A stretch of 64,000 bases of DNA from Carya illinoinensis (lineage: Eukaryota > Streptophyta > Magnoliopsida > Fagales > Juglandaceae), in NCBI RefSeq assembly GCF_018687715.1, contig NC_056752.1, positions 44,662,501 through 44,726,500 of the forward strand. Direction: 5' to 3'. The notes below the pieces were generated by a model, which made no database searches, had not been told where the DNA came from, and saw only the letters and a list, made by a program, of their open reading frames with translations. Shown piece by piece: positions 1 to 11,515 of this stretch; position 1 is the stretch's first letter, and each line of letters starts with the position of its first letter. The position numbers were made by a program, and so were the translations under genes.

Positions 1-1534
1 CCCTATATGGGCATGGAACACCCAGCAAATTGGTAAGCATAGAATTATAGAAACATGATGCAAACGAGAAAGGGGGTTAATAATTGTTATTTCAAATTTA
101 TTATGGAAATATCCTTAATTGGAGGTTGCAAGACATAAGCATGTAACAATTTAGTATTAAAGTTGAAAATGTCGAAGGTGTGTAATAATTATTTGGAACG
201 CCCGAGTGGTTCACTGCTGCAACCTTGGAGTACGGGATGACAAACGTTTGCACTCAGTCAACAAATTCAGTGTGTTTTCAGGTCAGCATATAGGGTATAT
301 CAAATTGTAAAATTTAAAATTTAAAATTAAGTTTGATCACATAATCATTTTACTAGATGTATTCTATATATCGACTTGATGATAAAATTTTCATTCGAAA
401 ATATGATGGCTATGAAAAACTTACTAGTTGGATTTTATTTTGAGTTCGAGATTTTTTTATATATATATATATATATATATAATTTTCTGATTTAAAAAAA
501 TTATACAATTCAGATAGAGATAAATACAGTATACAAAATTAAGAAAATTATAAAGAATCTCAATCTTTTGGGTTATGGTATCAACTGTTGAAGGAAGAAG
601 AAAATGTTATAACTGGGAAAGTTCCGAAGCTATTAAAGTGTTTAATTAGAGGACTTATTAAGGACTTTTCTGCAGGGATGTGTTGGCATCACAACCCAAC
701 ACACTCACAGTCCTGCAATTGTGCATGGGCCCAACAGAAGTCCATCACTTTGGAACTAAAGCTGTTCATTACAAGTGCGTTGAATGTGTATGCACAACAG
801 AAGCTCAATGCGTATTTTCTTGAAAACATTTAACAAAGAGAAATATTTTAGGCAGAACAAAATTAAATAAAAATAAATTTATAAATTAATATAATTTGAT
901 ACAGTTTATTAAATTATTAAATTATTTTTATTAAAATATATATCTAACAAATTATATAAAATTATGTTAATTTATAAATATTTTAAATACTTTAAAAAAA
1001 TAAAAACAACTCTGGCCACCCTACACCATGGAAACTAAAATCACATGAGCAATATTGATAGAAAGAGTGAGAAGGTTTTTTATTTTTTCCCCAACTACAA
1101 TTTTTTATTTTTATTTTTTATTTTTAAACATTACCTTCAGTTCCGTTAGATCTGAGAAATATTTCTCATTATATTTTATTATTTTATTATATTAAATACT
1201 GAGATTAAAAATAAAAACAAACATTTATTAATAAAAATAGAATTAAGCAAATTATAATATTTTGTTTTAAAGTTGATTTTAGGAGTCCATTGGCTTCGGA
1301 GTGAGTTTAGACCGTTGAATAGAGTACCCAAAGCATCCAATCTGGAAGATTCTATGACAAAGCAAAGAACACAACAAGGGCAAGGTCTACACAGTACAGA
1401 ACCGTCCAGAATGAGATGGCAGATAACACTCCCTTCTCCTGATATCATTGGTTGCTCCTGAATTGTCTTCTCCCTATTCCCTGCTCTCAGGCCCAAAGCA
1501 AGGACTCGCCTGCACCGTGCTAAACCTCACAGCC
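1..1534. other. Upstream region, no confirmed gene
   Basis: AT-rich DNA upstream of the fibrillin gene. A GT donor-like sequence (gtaagc) follows an open stretch at 1-32, and an open stretch near 205-281 ends at a second donor-like site (gtcagc). These could be internal exons of a + strand gene entering from the left, but I recognise no family and cannot fix a frame. A (TA)n run lies near 457-480. An open frame at 588-833 begins at TTG, resembles nothing I know and is not called. The bases just upstream of 1535 are probably the fibrillin promoter and 5' UTR. Confidence 0.3.
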
Positions 1535-3440
1535 ATGGCCTCTCTGACCTCTCTTCCTCATCTGCAACAGTTTGTTTCTCAATCATCATATTCGTCTTCT
1601 TCTATTAGGCATCTAAGTCCAAGCAAAACTCATCGAGTCACGATCCAGTCTCCAAGACGGTCTCGTTTGGGTAAGCTAAGCCTCGTACCAAGATCAGCTC
1701 TGGACGAGGTTCCCGTGGTTGACCCTCCACCCCCACTTTCTCCATCGTCTTCCGGGGACAAGTCTGAGCTCATTTCGTCCTTGAAGCTCAAATTACTGGT
1801 AATTAGTTCAATTACTGATTAGCTATTTATGGTTTTTGTTTATTATTGATCGTATATTTTTTTTTTCTTCTTAATTTCGCGTTTAGGCTGATAAACGGAT
1901 ACTTCGGTGGTTTCGTATTTTTTTTATTGTTTCTTGTTCTGCTTGTGCAATAAATCCCTTTTTCGCTACTTGATTTTACTAAATCTTCCGGTGCTGGGAA
2001 ATCAAGAGAAGATAGTGCGTACTGTTTAGCCAAGTAGAATTGTTTATTTTAGGTTGCATTGGATTCAACCAAGAAGTCTTTAATACGATGCAGAGTGCTG
2101 TTTTCTATATTACTTTCATATCGAAAAGATTTCCATATTCTATGCTTTTAATATTTGTGCCTAAACATTAATGGGTAATACAATGGAGTGTTGTTTTCCA
2201 TATTCTGTTCTTTTAATATATGTGCCTGAACATGAATGGGTAATACAATTGAGTGTTGTTTTCCATATTCTATGCTTTTAAAATTTGTGCCTAAACATTA
2301 ATGGGTTATCGGTTATCCAATGCAGAGTGCTGTTTCTGGGCTAAACAGAGGACTTGCTGCAAATAAAGATGATCTGGAAAAGGCAGATTCTGCTGCCAAG
2401 GAGATTGAAGATGTTGGAGGACTGGTGGACCTTTCAGTTGATCTTGACAAATTACAAGGGAGATGGAAACTGATATATAGCAGTGCGTTCTCATCTCGCA
2501 CTCTTGGTGGGAGTCGTCCTGGACCCCCCACAGGAAGGCTACTCCCTATAACTCTTGGTCAGGTGTGCTATCAAAGCTGCTCTGTTGTATTCTTCTTTAC
2601 TTTGGTATTATCATATATTTTACACCTGATGATAGGCTGATAGCATTTACATAATTAGTAATGCCTTTTGGAAGGCCATATTATGAAGTGGCAAGTGACT
2701 TTAGGTGAACCTAAGACCCATGGCCAGGAATTTTCCCCCTATTGTCATCATAATCTACAATTAATTAGATGATTAAGCTGAAGGCTAGCATGTTCTGAAA
2801 ACAAATTACTCAATCAGGTGATAGCAAATCAGTCACATTGGATGCTCCAAATGCATCTGAACTTATCTATATTTTTCTTGGGTCCATTTCTTGAATATCT
2901 GAGCATCATGCATAAGGTTAACCTTTTATAGATTTTTAATGTTGTTATCCCTGATCTAAATTTATGTTTTTGTTCTAATTAGGTTTTCCAACGGATTGAC
3001 GTTTTAAGTAAAGATTTTGATAATATAGTGGAGCTTCAATTAGGTGTTCCATGGCCCCTATCACCTGTTGAAGTGACTGCCACCTTAGCCCACAAATTTG
3101 AGCTCATAGGTTGGTTCCCTTCTTAGCTCTTAAGCATTCTACGTATTGCAACTTCTGTATGATTTATCTGAGTAGCGAACATGAAAATGTTATGGTGATT
3201 AAGCCTCCATTTTGTATGGGAATAGGATCCGCAAAGATAAAAATCACATTCGAGAAAACAACCGTAAAGACGACTGGAAGTTTGTCACAACTGCCACCAT
3301 TAGAGCTACCACAGATTCCAGATGCTTTAAGGCGTGCATCAAATAGAGGAAGTGGTGAATTTGAGGTCACCTATCTGGATGAAGATACCCGTATCACTAG
3401 AGGAGACAGAGGCGAGCTTAGGGTTTTTGTCATCTCATGA
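1535..3440 (+). CDS. PAP6: Plastid-lipid-associated protein / fibrillin (PAP6, FBN4 type)
   Basis: Four exons: 1535-1798, 2326-2562, 2983-3109 and 3226-3440, all with GT-AG introns, giving 280 residues. Residues 1 to about 65 are rich in Ser, Thr and Arg and acidic-poor, as in a chloroplast transit peptide. The rest is one PAP/fibrillin domain with the family signatures SGLNRGL, LQGRWKLIYSSAFSSR, PTGRLLP and the C-terminal ITRGDRGELRVFV. Length and sequence best match Arabidopsis FBN4/PAP6 (At3g23400) from memory. Known role of the family: lipid-binding proteins of plastoglobules and thylakoids; FBN4 affects plastoquinone partitioning and oxidative-stress tolerance. The ATG at 1535 was chosen because the open frame upstream begins only at TTG codons and this Met starts the transit-like region. 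It appears intact. Intron 1 carries a 65-bp tandem repeat. Confidence 0.93.
2131..2312. repeat. 65-bp tandem repeat in fibrillin intron 1
   Basis: Three successive units begin with the same motif (ttccatattct) at 2131, 2196 and 2261, a 65-base period. Each carries a variant of 'gtgcctaaacattaatggg'. The last unit is truncated and stops about 13 bases before the 3' splice site at 2325, so the array supplies the sequence just upstream of the acceptor. Confidence 0.85.
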
Positions 3441-5309
3441 TACCCTGACAGGCGCAAATATTCGTGTGTAACATTCACACTGCCTGCTTCAATATGTTGC
3501 TTCACCGTTACTGTTGTCTGTCTTATTGGTTTACCTTCAATGTTTCATGTACAAACTTTTTTTTTTTGGGGGGTGGTTATGCTCCTCAGTTAGGAAGAAT
3601 TCAACCATAGTACACTTGTAAAAAATCCATCTATAGATTGAAACTGTTTCTTCCATAGTACAGCTAGGAAGAATTCAACCATCAGTATGCAGTTCAAGTG
3701 CGCTCAACCTGTCAAATGATGTTGAGAAACTGCGAGATTCGAAAGCCTTTTGTTTTGGAAAATTATATTTTGCATACTTGAACTATCATTGTTTTCTCAA
3801 TTAGCACTGCACTCTAAACTACTAAAACTGCCAATTCTCACGGTAAATTATTAAGTTTTGGCCATTTTCACTTCTAGTTAGATTTAGTCATTAAGACCGT
3901 GCCGTGTGTTTTAGATTTCATCGACCTAAATGGTTTGATCTTGAATTATGGTGTTGTAATTTAGAGCGTAAATTTACATTTTTGGTACTTTATGGTAAAA
4001 CTTGGGTAAATGATGACCGTTTGAGGGTGTGAAATAAAATTCCGTCCCATATCCAAAATGCAGATTTCATTGTTTAATCTTATCTGATCCTTGAGTTGGT
4101 CAATCCCTGCCAAGTTACTCGAAGAACTAGTTCAGAATCAAAAGCTCTAGCTTTTGAGATGAAGGGTCAGGGTGTACTTCGGCTTCCTTGGTAAGAGGCT
4201 TACTACCATGTGTGCAACAATAATAAATGTCATTAGGAAGAGGACATAGAGTTCCAAGGAATGTCAATCCACTTTTGCAATGAAAGTATTACCTCTAAAT
4301 TTGCCGTCATTCTCGATGAAAATCTCCTCCAATTTTCTTCTATTCGGGTTCACATGCTGCGTTTATTCGTTTCTACTTGCACAAAATGATTGTTAGGAGA
4401 AAATTATCGGGAATAAACATTCCTGTGATTTTTTATTTGAATTATGCACTCCATGAATCAGAAATATTTGATTACTTTCGATAGCAACTGTATTTCATGA
4501 TTCAATAGAAGTGGTGATGAATATGGTTGCAGAGTAAATTAGCACCATAAAATTGTGATCGGAAAATTCAAGATTCAATAAGTATCAATAGATCAAAGTC
4601 AAGAATATTAATTAGTGCAAGTAGGAATTAACAATACCGATTTAAAAAAGTTTTATTTTATTTATTTGAACAATTTATTAGAACAATTTAGCATAGAACT
4701 GAGATTATAAAGATTGATATTCAAGAGGGTCATATCTAAATTAATCAATGTTTTACGAGAAATGATTTCTACAATTCTTAAATAGATAAGTTATTTTGTA
4801 AAAAAGTAAACTCCATCTTATAAAAACTATTTTCGTTTTTAGAGGAACTCACATTTTTACAAAATGTCTGCAAATAAATTAATATTATTGACTTCATAAA
4901 ACTACATAAAACAATGTGAATGGAAATTACAAAATTTAAAAAAAAAAAAAAATCATTTATCTTCTAAAAATGGCGTCAACTTGGAAAGTTATTTTTCTTT
5001 TGGATGAAGTTGGAAAGTTGAAAAGGTAAAAATAAGGTCAAATGGCTTATTTCAGGAATTGTGATCGTCCCAGTACCCTCTCATACGAAAAAACTATACG
5101 TTAGAAACGTAACGGCTAGATTTTGGTTTAAACTTCAAAGACCTCGTTTCAAATTCCCAGTCATCTCCTTCTCTTTCCTCTTCAAGAATTCCCAAACCTA
5201 GCTCTCCATTTCTCTATCATTCTGCAAAACCTCTCATTCCTCATACTTTTCTTATCTCTCTAATTCTCCGAGTCAATCTCAATCTTGGACTTTGTGGGTT
5301 CTGTTTCAT
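3441..5309. other. Intergenic region between fibrillin and kinesin genes
   Basis: This stretch holds the fibrillin 3' UTR and then AT-rich DNA with no open frame of note. Around 3770-4010 is a decayed segment with phrases also seen near 12590-12700 and 37690-37800 (variants of 'ctaccaaaactgtcaat'), suggesting an old dispersed repeat. The last 250 bases are the kinesin promoter and a pyrimidine-rich 5' leader. Confidence 0.5.
5108..5118 (+). promoter_or_regulatory. MSA-like mitotic promoter element
   Basis: The sequence cgtAACGGcta matches the M-specific-activator consensus YCYAACGGYYA at 10 of 11 positions, about 190 bases upstream of the kinesin start codon. Three-repeat MYB factors bind this element in plant G2/M genes. 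The position and the kinesin target make it plausible, but one site could be chance. Confidence 0.45.
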
Positions 5310-8300
5310 ATGGCTCCCACGCCATCTTCTAAAGCAAACCAAACCCACCCGACCCAGTTGAAGACCCCGCAATCGAAGCTTCGCATAAATTTCAATGCCG
5401 CCAAAACACACCCATCTCCGAATCCTAACGCGGCGCCCAAAGAAACTCCACAAGACCACCCGGTCGAAGTAATCGCCCGGATCCGAGACCACCCGGATCG
5501 AAAAGAAAAACCCGTTTCGGTTTTGCAAATCAATCCCAACAACCACTCTATACGGGTCCGAGCAGATTTTGGCTACCGGGACTTTAGCCTCGATGGGGTT
5601 TCTTTGTCAGAAGAAGAGGACCTTGATGTATTTTACAAAAAGTTCGTAGAGTCAAGGATTAACAGTGTGAAGCTAGGGGACAAGTGTACGATAATGATGT
5701 ACGGGCCGACTGGTTCGGGCAAGAGTCACACAATGTTCGGGTGCTTGAAGCAGCCTGGGATTGTGTACCGGTCTTTGAGGGGTATTCTTGGGGATGCGGA
5801 GGAAGAAAGTGATTCCAATGGCTCCCGTAGAACGTTCGTGCAAGTTACGGTATTGGAGATTTATAACGAAGAGATTTATGATCTTTTGTCGAGCAATGGT
5901 GGGGGAGGATTAGGCCTTGGATGGCCGAAGGGCAGCGCATCCAAGGTAATATTCTGCTCAGTATTTGGGAATAATAAGTGTTGCATGATACTAGGTCTGT
6001 GTATCTGTTAAAGTTATTGCTTCTTTTATGATTTTGCAACAGATTAAATAACTGGGTCAGCTCTTTTTAGCATTTTTTGACCTTTTCTCACTGAATATTT
6101 TGCATGCACACCTTCTATCTCATTCGTATATTATTGGTAATGCTTCAGTTGCGGTAATTGGCATTGAAGTAAGCGAACCCACTTCCATCATTTGAAAAAA
6201 ATGAAAAATGGTTACTAATATGCATGTACTCTTGTATTGAACTAGCAACATCTTTCATGGTCCATCAAGTTCTGTGACCTTATTTGCATTCTTCATATCA
6301 CCAAAGAGCAGGCTGATGTCCGCATTATTTTATTTTAAAGCTGATCAACTTTCACTTTTGTGTAGAAGTGACTCACGTGCTTATTCTCAACGTTTTGTGA
6401 AGTTTATTGATGTTCATTTTACGCTAAGAGTCAATTTCTTGAGCTATGAGCCTATGAGGACTCTTGTTGGGAGATAAATAATTATTTATTTGTAGGTGAA
6501 ACTAGAAGTAATGGGAAAGAAGGCAAAGAATGCAGCTTATATTTCGGGTAACGAAGCTGGAAAGATTTCGAAAGAGATACAAAAAGTGGAGAAGCGAAGG
6601 ATTGTTAAAAGCACCCTTTGCAATGAGAGAAGTTCTCGGAGCCACTGCATGGTATGGTTCTTTTAGATTTTACTTATCTTGTATGTGGTTGGAGTCACAT
6701 GCTATGAAATTTCTACAGGTAATCCTTGATGTCCCAACAGTGGGTGGACGCCTGATGCTTGTAGACATGGCGGGATCTGAAAATATTGAGCAGGCTGGTC
6801 AAATTGGATTTGAGGCCAAAATGCAGGTAAGATTGGTGAAAACTATGTTTTTGTATCTTCACTGTTTTCTCCTTTTCCTATGCTTTCTTTAATAATGATC
6901 TCAGAGACATTCCCTGCCAATCTCAGACAGCAAAGATCAACCAAGGGAACATAGCATTGAAAAGAGTGGTCGAATCCATTGCAAATGGTGACTCTCATGT
7001 GCCATTTAGAGATAGCAAATTGACCATGCTTCTGCAGGTAACTACTCTTGATATTATTCAGTTACAGTCGTTTAGATGGTTTATATGAAGTTTGATTAAT
7101 GAGGTTTTATGTTCTTCTGTTAAGGATTCTTTTGAGGATGACAAGTCAAAAATCTTAATGATCCTGTGTGCAAGCCCAGATCCAAAGGAGATACATAAGA
7201 CTATCTCCACCCTTGAATACGGAGCAAAAGCAAAATGCATTGTCCGTGGCCCTCATACACCAATTAAAGATAAAATTGGCACTGAAGATTCTTCATCTGC
7301 AGTCATTTTAGGATCAAGGATAGCAGCCATGGACGAATTCATATTTAAGCTACAGAGGGAAAACAAACTCAGAGAGAAAGAGCGAAATGAAGCACACAAA
7401 GAGCTCTTGAAGAAAGAAGACGAAGTTGCTGCACTCAGAGCTAGAGTTGAACTTATGGAAGGGAGTGGATCCGGGGCAAGTGAGGAGGAGATAAACTCAA
7501 AGGTGAATGAGCGGACTTGGATTCTGAAAGGTGAGCTAGAAAAGAAATTGGAGGAGTGCCAGAGAATGACCAATGAGTTCTTTGAATTCGAGAGGAGGAG
7601 AATGGAAGAAAGGATATTCCAGCAACAAAGGGAAGTTGAAATGCTGAGACAGAGGTTGGAGGAGATTGAGTCTGAGCTATGCCATTCAAGAGATACAAGT
7701 GGTGATGAAAGTGCATTGAAGGACATGGATGGAAGTGGATTTGCCAAAAGGTTATTGGGGATATATACCAATGAGGACCCAGGAATGGTAAAATCAATGG
7801 ATTTGGACATGGATGATCAAGAACCAATTATTCGTGAGGTGAAACAAGTTGGCGAGATTATTTATAAACCTGTTGGTATCCAAGGCGTTTTGGATCATTC
7901 TCATCAAGTGGATCATGATATTTTTGCAACAAGATTTGGTGACAAGGTTAGTCTGAGCACAGTATTTGAGGAAGAAGTAGAAGGTGAGGAAGAACAGGAA
8001 GAGAGAGTGTTAGGTGAAGTGGACAAAGAAATCATAGAGGAGAAAGTCTGTACGGTTGAACAGTGTAGCCCTGTACACAGAGTTGAGCAGACGCCAAATC
8101 TGCATAGCAGAAGTCCAAGGGTGAAAGACTATCTGAAGGAAAAATTAGAGGATGGGTGTATAGGTTCAGAATCAATAAGCGAACCAGAAGATGGTAAGGA
8201 TTCAATCTCTTCTAGACGATTGAGAATCCAAAATATATTCACACTTTGTGGTAATCACAGGGAGCTGTCTCAACACATCAGCACCCCAGTACCTGCCAAA

Positions 8301-9164
8301 AAGAGATCTGTGAGCATTGATCCCCAAACATCTCCAGTGATGAGAATTGGGGATACTGCAAACAATTTCAGTAAGGAAAAATTGGAGGCCCCTGAACGTG
8401 GAGCAACAAGTCCAGCACTAACTGTGGAGCCATTTGGATCAATCAAAGAAGTGAATGAGCAGAAACTGACAGAATCACAACTGAACAAAAATCCAGTATA
8501 TAATGAGATGGTTTTGGCTTCAAAGGAGAACTACTACCCCTCATACGATGGTAATGATGAACAGATTGACGTGTACGTGAAATGGGAGGCTTCCAAGGAA
8601 AATCCTGGCATTTTCATTACCACCCTGAAGGTTGTAAAGGATGCAAGCCTTGCTGACCTGAGGAAGTTGATTGAAATCTATATTGGTGCAGACAATCAAG
8701 CATTCACTTTTCTTCTGCTTGGGGTATGTTAAATTTAGCTCAGCTTATTATTAGAGGAATTCGTTTTTCTTAAAATCATTTTAAATTGGATTACTCACAG
8801 GATGTAGTTATACTACTCTCTGCGGGATTTGTTCTTTCAAGCGAAATTATTCTGCAATGTTACTATAATGTTTTGGATGAATACACAGGACCCCACTGCA
8901 GCTCCCGTTCCAAGAGAAAAGGAAGGATTGATACAGGCCATCAAACTTCCTCTTTGCAACAACCAGGCGAATGGCCACTTAGCTTGCTTGAGATCAGCAA
9001 AGGGAATGCAATGCCCTAGTCATCTTCCACCAAGTCCGCTCCCATTGAGGCCACTGGAAAATAAACAGTCATTCACCCCAAATTCCTGCTGCTTGCAGCC
9101 CGGTGATAGTTTATCACCAAACTACACTTCTACCCCCTATATTACTGTTCGAAGGCATCTGTAA
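5310..9164 (+). CDS. KIN10C: Kinesin-like protein, KIN-10 family (KIN-10C type)
   Basis: Six exons: 5310-5945, 6496-6651, 6719-6826, 6927-7037, 7125-8723 and 8889-9164, all phase 0, giving 961 residues. The motor domain spans about residues 53-380. It has the P-loop GPTGSGKS (132-139), switch I NERSSRSH (255-262) and switch II DMAGSE (280-285, normally DLAGSE). A charged coiled coil follows at about 400-525, then an acidic linker and a C-terminal region that is part of the duplicated segment at 18.2 kb. Kinesins of this type move on microtubules using ATP, and plant KIN-10 members are linked to dividing cells. The ATG at 5310 was chosen because the longer frame starts at TTG. It looks intact. 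An MSA-like element lies upstream. Subfamily assignment rests on remembered resemblance, so KIN-10C rather than another KIN-10 is moderately sure. Confidence 0.88.
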
Positions 9165-10983
9165 TCTTTTTTGACTGGGCTGCATCATACTTCTGTATTG
9201 AAAATATACTACTACACAGTATTTTAATATTTGTGGCGCAGTGTGTTTATAGTTGGATGTTCTTTTTCCAATCTTGGTGCCTCCTTTCTGCCACTACCTT
9301 TGAAGTTTGAACTCTTGCTTTCAATTTGATATTCTTAAAAGAACTCCCAGTTATAGCTTATTGTCCAACTAAATCCATCCTTGGAAGAATGAAAAGTCGT
9401 CCCAAGTCAGATTCTTCCTTCCATTAATAATTACTGATAAAATCACAACTCTTTCTATAATTATTTTACAAGTGAAAGATTATAAAGATGATGATACAAA
9501 ACCTGAAATTCAGATCAAATGAAAAACTCAAGTTTCTCAAAAAAATAATATTTTAAACGAAATGACGTTACCACACTCTGTTGGTGTGTTGTTGCATTAT
9601 TCTCCCTGACACATTACAACGATTTTATAGCTTTATTTTTTTTAATAATGTTACTTACAGTCATTTTTACATATTTTTTATATATTTTATTAATGTGATT
9701 GATTGTATTAATTTTTTTAATACATAACTAATCACATCAATGAAGTGCGTAAAAGAATTTACAAAATTACTACATATAAAATTTTTATTATTTTTACTTT
9801 TATTCCTTAGTAGCCTTATTTTCCTTTTAAAATAAGAATAAATCTTCTCTCACCGAAAAGTTGGATCGCATGATTTTTTTTAATTTTTTTAGTAATTAAA
9901 GAAGATTTTTTTAATAATATTATATTTTTTCTAAAAAAAGCATTTAAAGATATAAAAAAGTGAATAAAAAAATCAGAAATAAAAATTGCCTTTATCGGAA
10001 CCCATCTCCCTTTCTTGGGAACAAGCATTTGCTTTTAAGTTGTTATAAAGTAGGAATTCTATCGTATTTTTAAGGTAACGATGCCTTTATCTCTTATTTA
10101 TTACTGTTTTATTATTTATTTATTTATTTATTTATTGTTATTTGAATATGGATTAGAAATCTTAGACCATTACATTCTTACATGATTTAGAAAAAAATAT
10201 ATTCAATCAACTAATATAATTATATAATTAAAAATAAATTTAATTTTATAAATATTGACATTCTTTTACTCTTTGAATTAATTTTTAAAAGTTAAATTCG
10301 TTTTTAATTAAATTACATGATTAAATTCGTTTTTTTTAAGGCATAATTTCCTTGTAAAATATTTAGAAGTATCGCACACAGATCACTTGTTATTATTGAC
10401 TGATTACGTTAAGTGGAACTCATGTTTTGTTTACTAGATTGGATAATTGGGTACTTAATTGTTCTAATAATCATTGAATAATTAATCCTAGTTGTCCCGA
10501 GGATGGGTGTCAATATACAATATATTTATTTTGGGCCATATACCACAGAGATTAAGTAAGTGTTTTAAAATTCTGATGTTATTTAAATAAAAATCTGTTT
10601 TCCGGTTTGAAAAATTGAACTCATATCACACGACCATTCAATTGTTCTTGCAGGTTTATACATATTACTGCAGAAGCATATTCTCATTTGACTGTGAGCT
10701 GTCATCTTCTTCAAGTATATTAATTAGCAGAGCTTTACCGTTTCAATATTAATTCTTCTCATTCTTGGTTTATAAGTAAAGCTTTAATGGTATGCCACTT
10801 GTGATGTTGTGATCCATTATATGTGAAACTTATTCTCATTTATTTTGTTGGGACTGCTATATTTAGCTATTAATGAAATGTTGGAATTGATATGATTTTC
10901 TTCACACATTGAAACACATACTGAAATTCTTGGTATTGCCTCTCTTCTATTTGACCTGATTGTTATTTTGGTTCATGTTAGAA
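9165..10983. other. AT-rich intergenic region
   Basis: Kinesin 3' UTR followed by very AT-rich DNA without a credible gene. It contains a MITE-like inverted repeat (about 9643-9790) and a (TTTA)n microsatellite near 10110-10137. The last few hundred bases are presumably the leader of the GRF-finger gene. Confidence 0.6.
9643..9790. repeat. MITE-like inverted repeat
   Basis: The left arm (ttacttacagtcatttttac) and the reverse complement of the right arm near 9750-9790 are imperfectly alike. The centre carries 'aatgtgattgattg' and its inverted counterpart 'taatcacatcaatg'. The same core (aatgtgattgg) occurs in the clearer element at 31197-31347, so both may belong to one family. Confidence 0.45.
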
Positions 10984-11515
10984 ATGTCGTCATCATCATC
11001 ATCATCAATGTCTTTTTCTTCTTTTGCTAAACATACCTCAAGTCAACCATCGTACTTCTGTGAGGTCAAACCCACATTGAAGTACTTAATTATTGCAAAA
11101 AATCTTAGACGAGACTTCTTAGGGTGTCCAAACTACAACATAGAGGTAATGGATAGCTCATACTTTAGCCGTACATTAATAATTTCTATTAGCATTCATT
11201 AATATTTTGAATTTGTATGCTCAGGGATTACCATTTTGCAAGTATTTCAAATTGGCAGATAGTAATCAAGTAATTGAGCTCCAACTTCGAGAAAGAATTG
11301 ATGAACTTCTACGGAAGGAGAAAGATCTCGAGAAGATAGTCGAGCTTCTCGAAAAGAGGGAAATTGACATTCGCAAGATAGTGGATCAGCTCGAGAAGGA
11401 GTTAGGGCGTCACGCACAACTTGCTGAAAGGAAGCGTTTAGCGTCACTAAAGCGAATGTATTGGGGTGCTGCATTAGTACTCTGTTTTCTTTTTGGACGT
11501 TGGCTTTTGTTTTGA
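10984..11515 (+). CDS. Small GRF-type zinc-finger protein with coiled coil and C-terminal membrane anchor (At4g04775-like)
   Basis: Two exons, 10984-11145 and 11225-11515, joined in phase 0 across a 79-base intron, give 150 residues. A Ser-rich start is followed by a GRF-like finger at about residues 21-66: a Cys in YFCEVK, then RRDFLGCPNY, then PFCKYF. It lacks the first Cys of the usual CxC pair and the final Trp. Residues about 73-130 form a charged coiled coil with the repeat-like KDLEKIVELLEKREIDIRKI. The protein ends in a hydrophobic segment, YWGAALVLCFLFGRWLLF, likely a tail anchor. This architecture is common in large plant families of uncharacterised proteins named after At4g04775; the function is unknown and nucleic-acid binding is only assumed from the GRF fold. 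Such genes are often multicopy and near MULE-type DNA, as here. Whether it is expressed cannot be seen. Confidence 0.65.

Noticed and set aside
588..833. Open frame of 81 codons
   Set aside because: It begins at TTG, shows no family resemblance and lies in AT-rich DNA without splice or promoter support.
7253..7827. Long antisense open frames opposite the kinesin exon
   Set aside because: They mirror the coding exon's codon bias and give Ser/Leu-rich nonsense; typical shadow frames.
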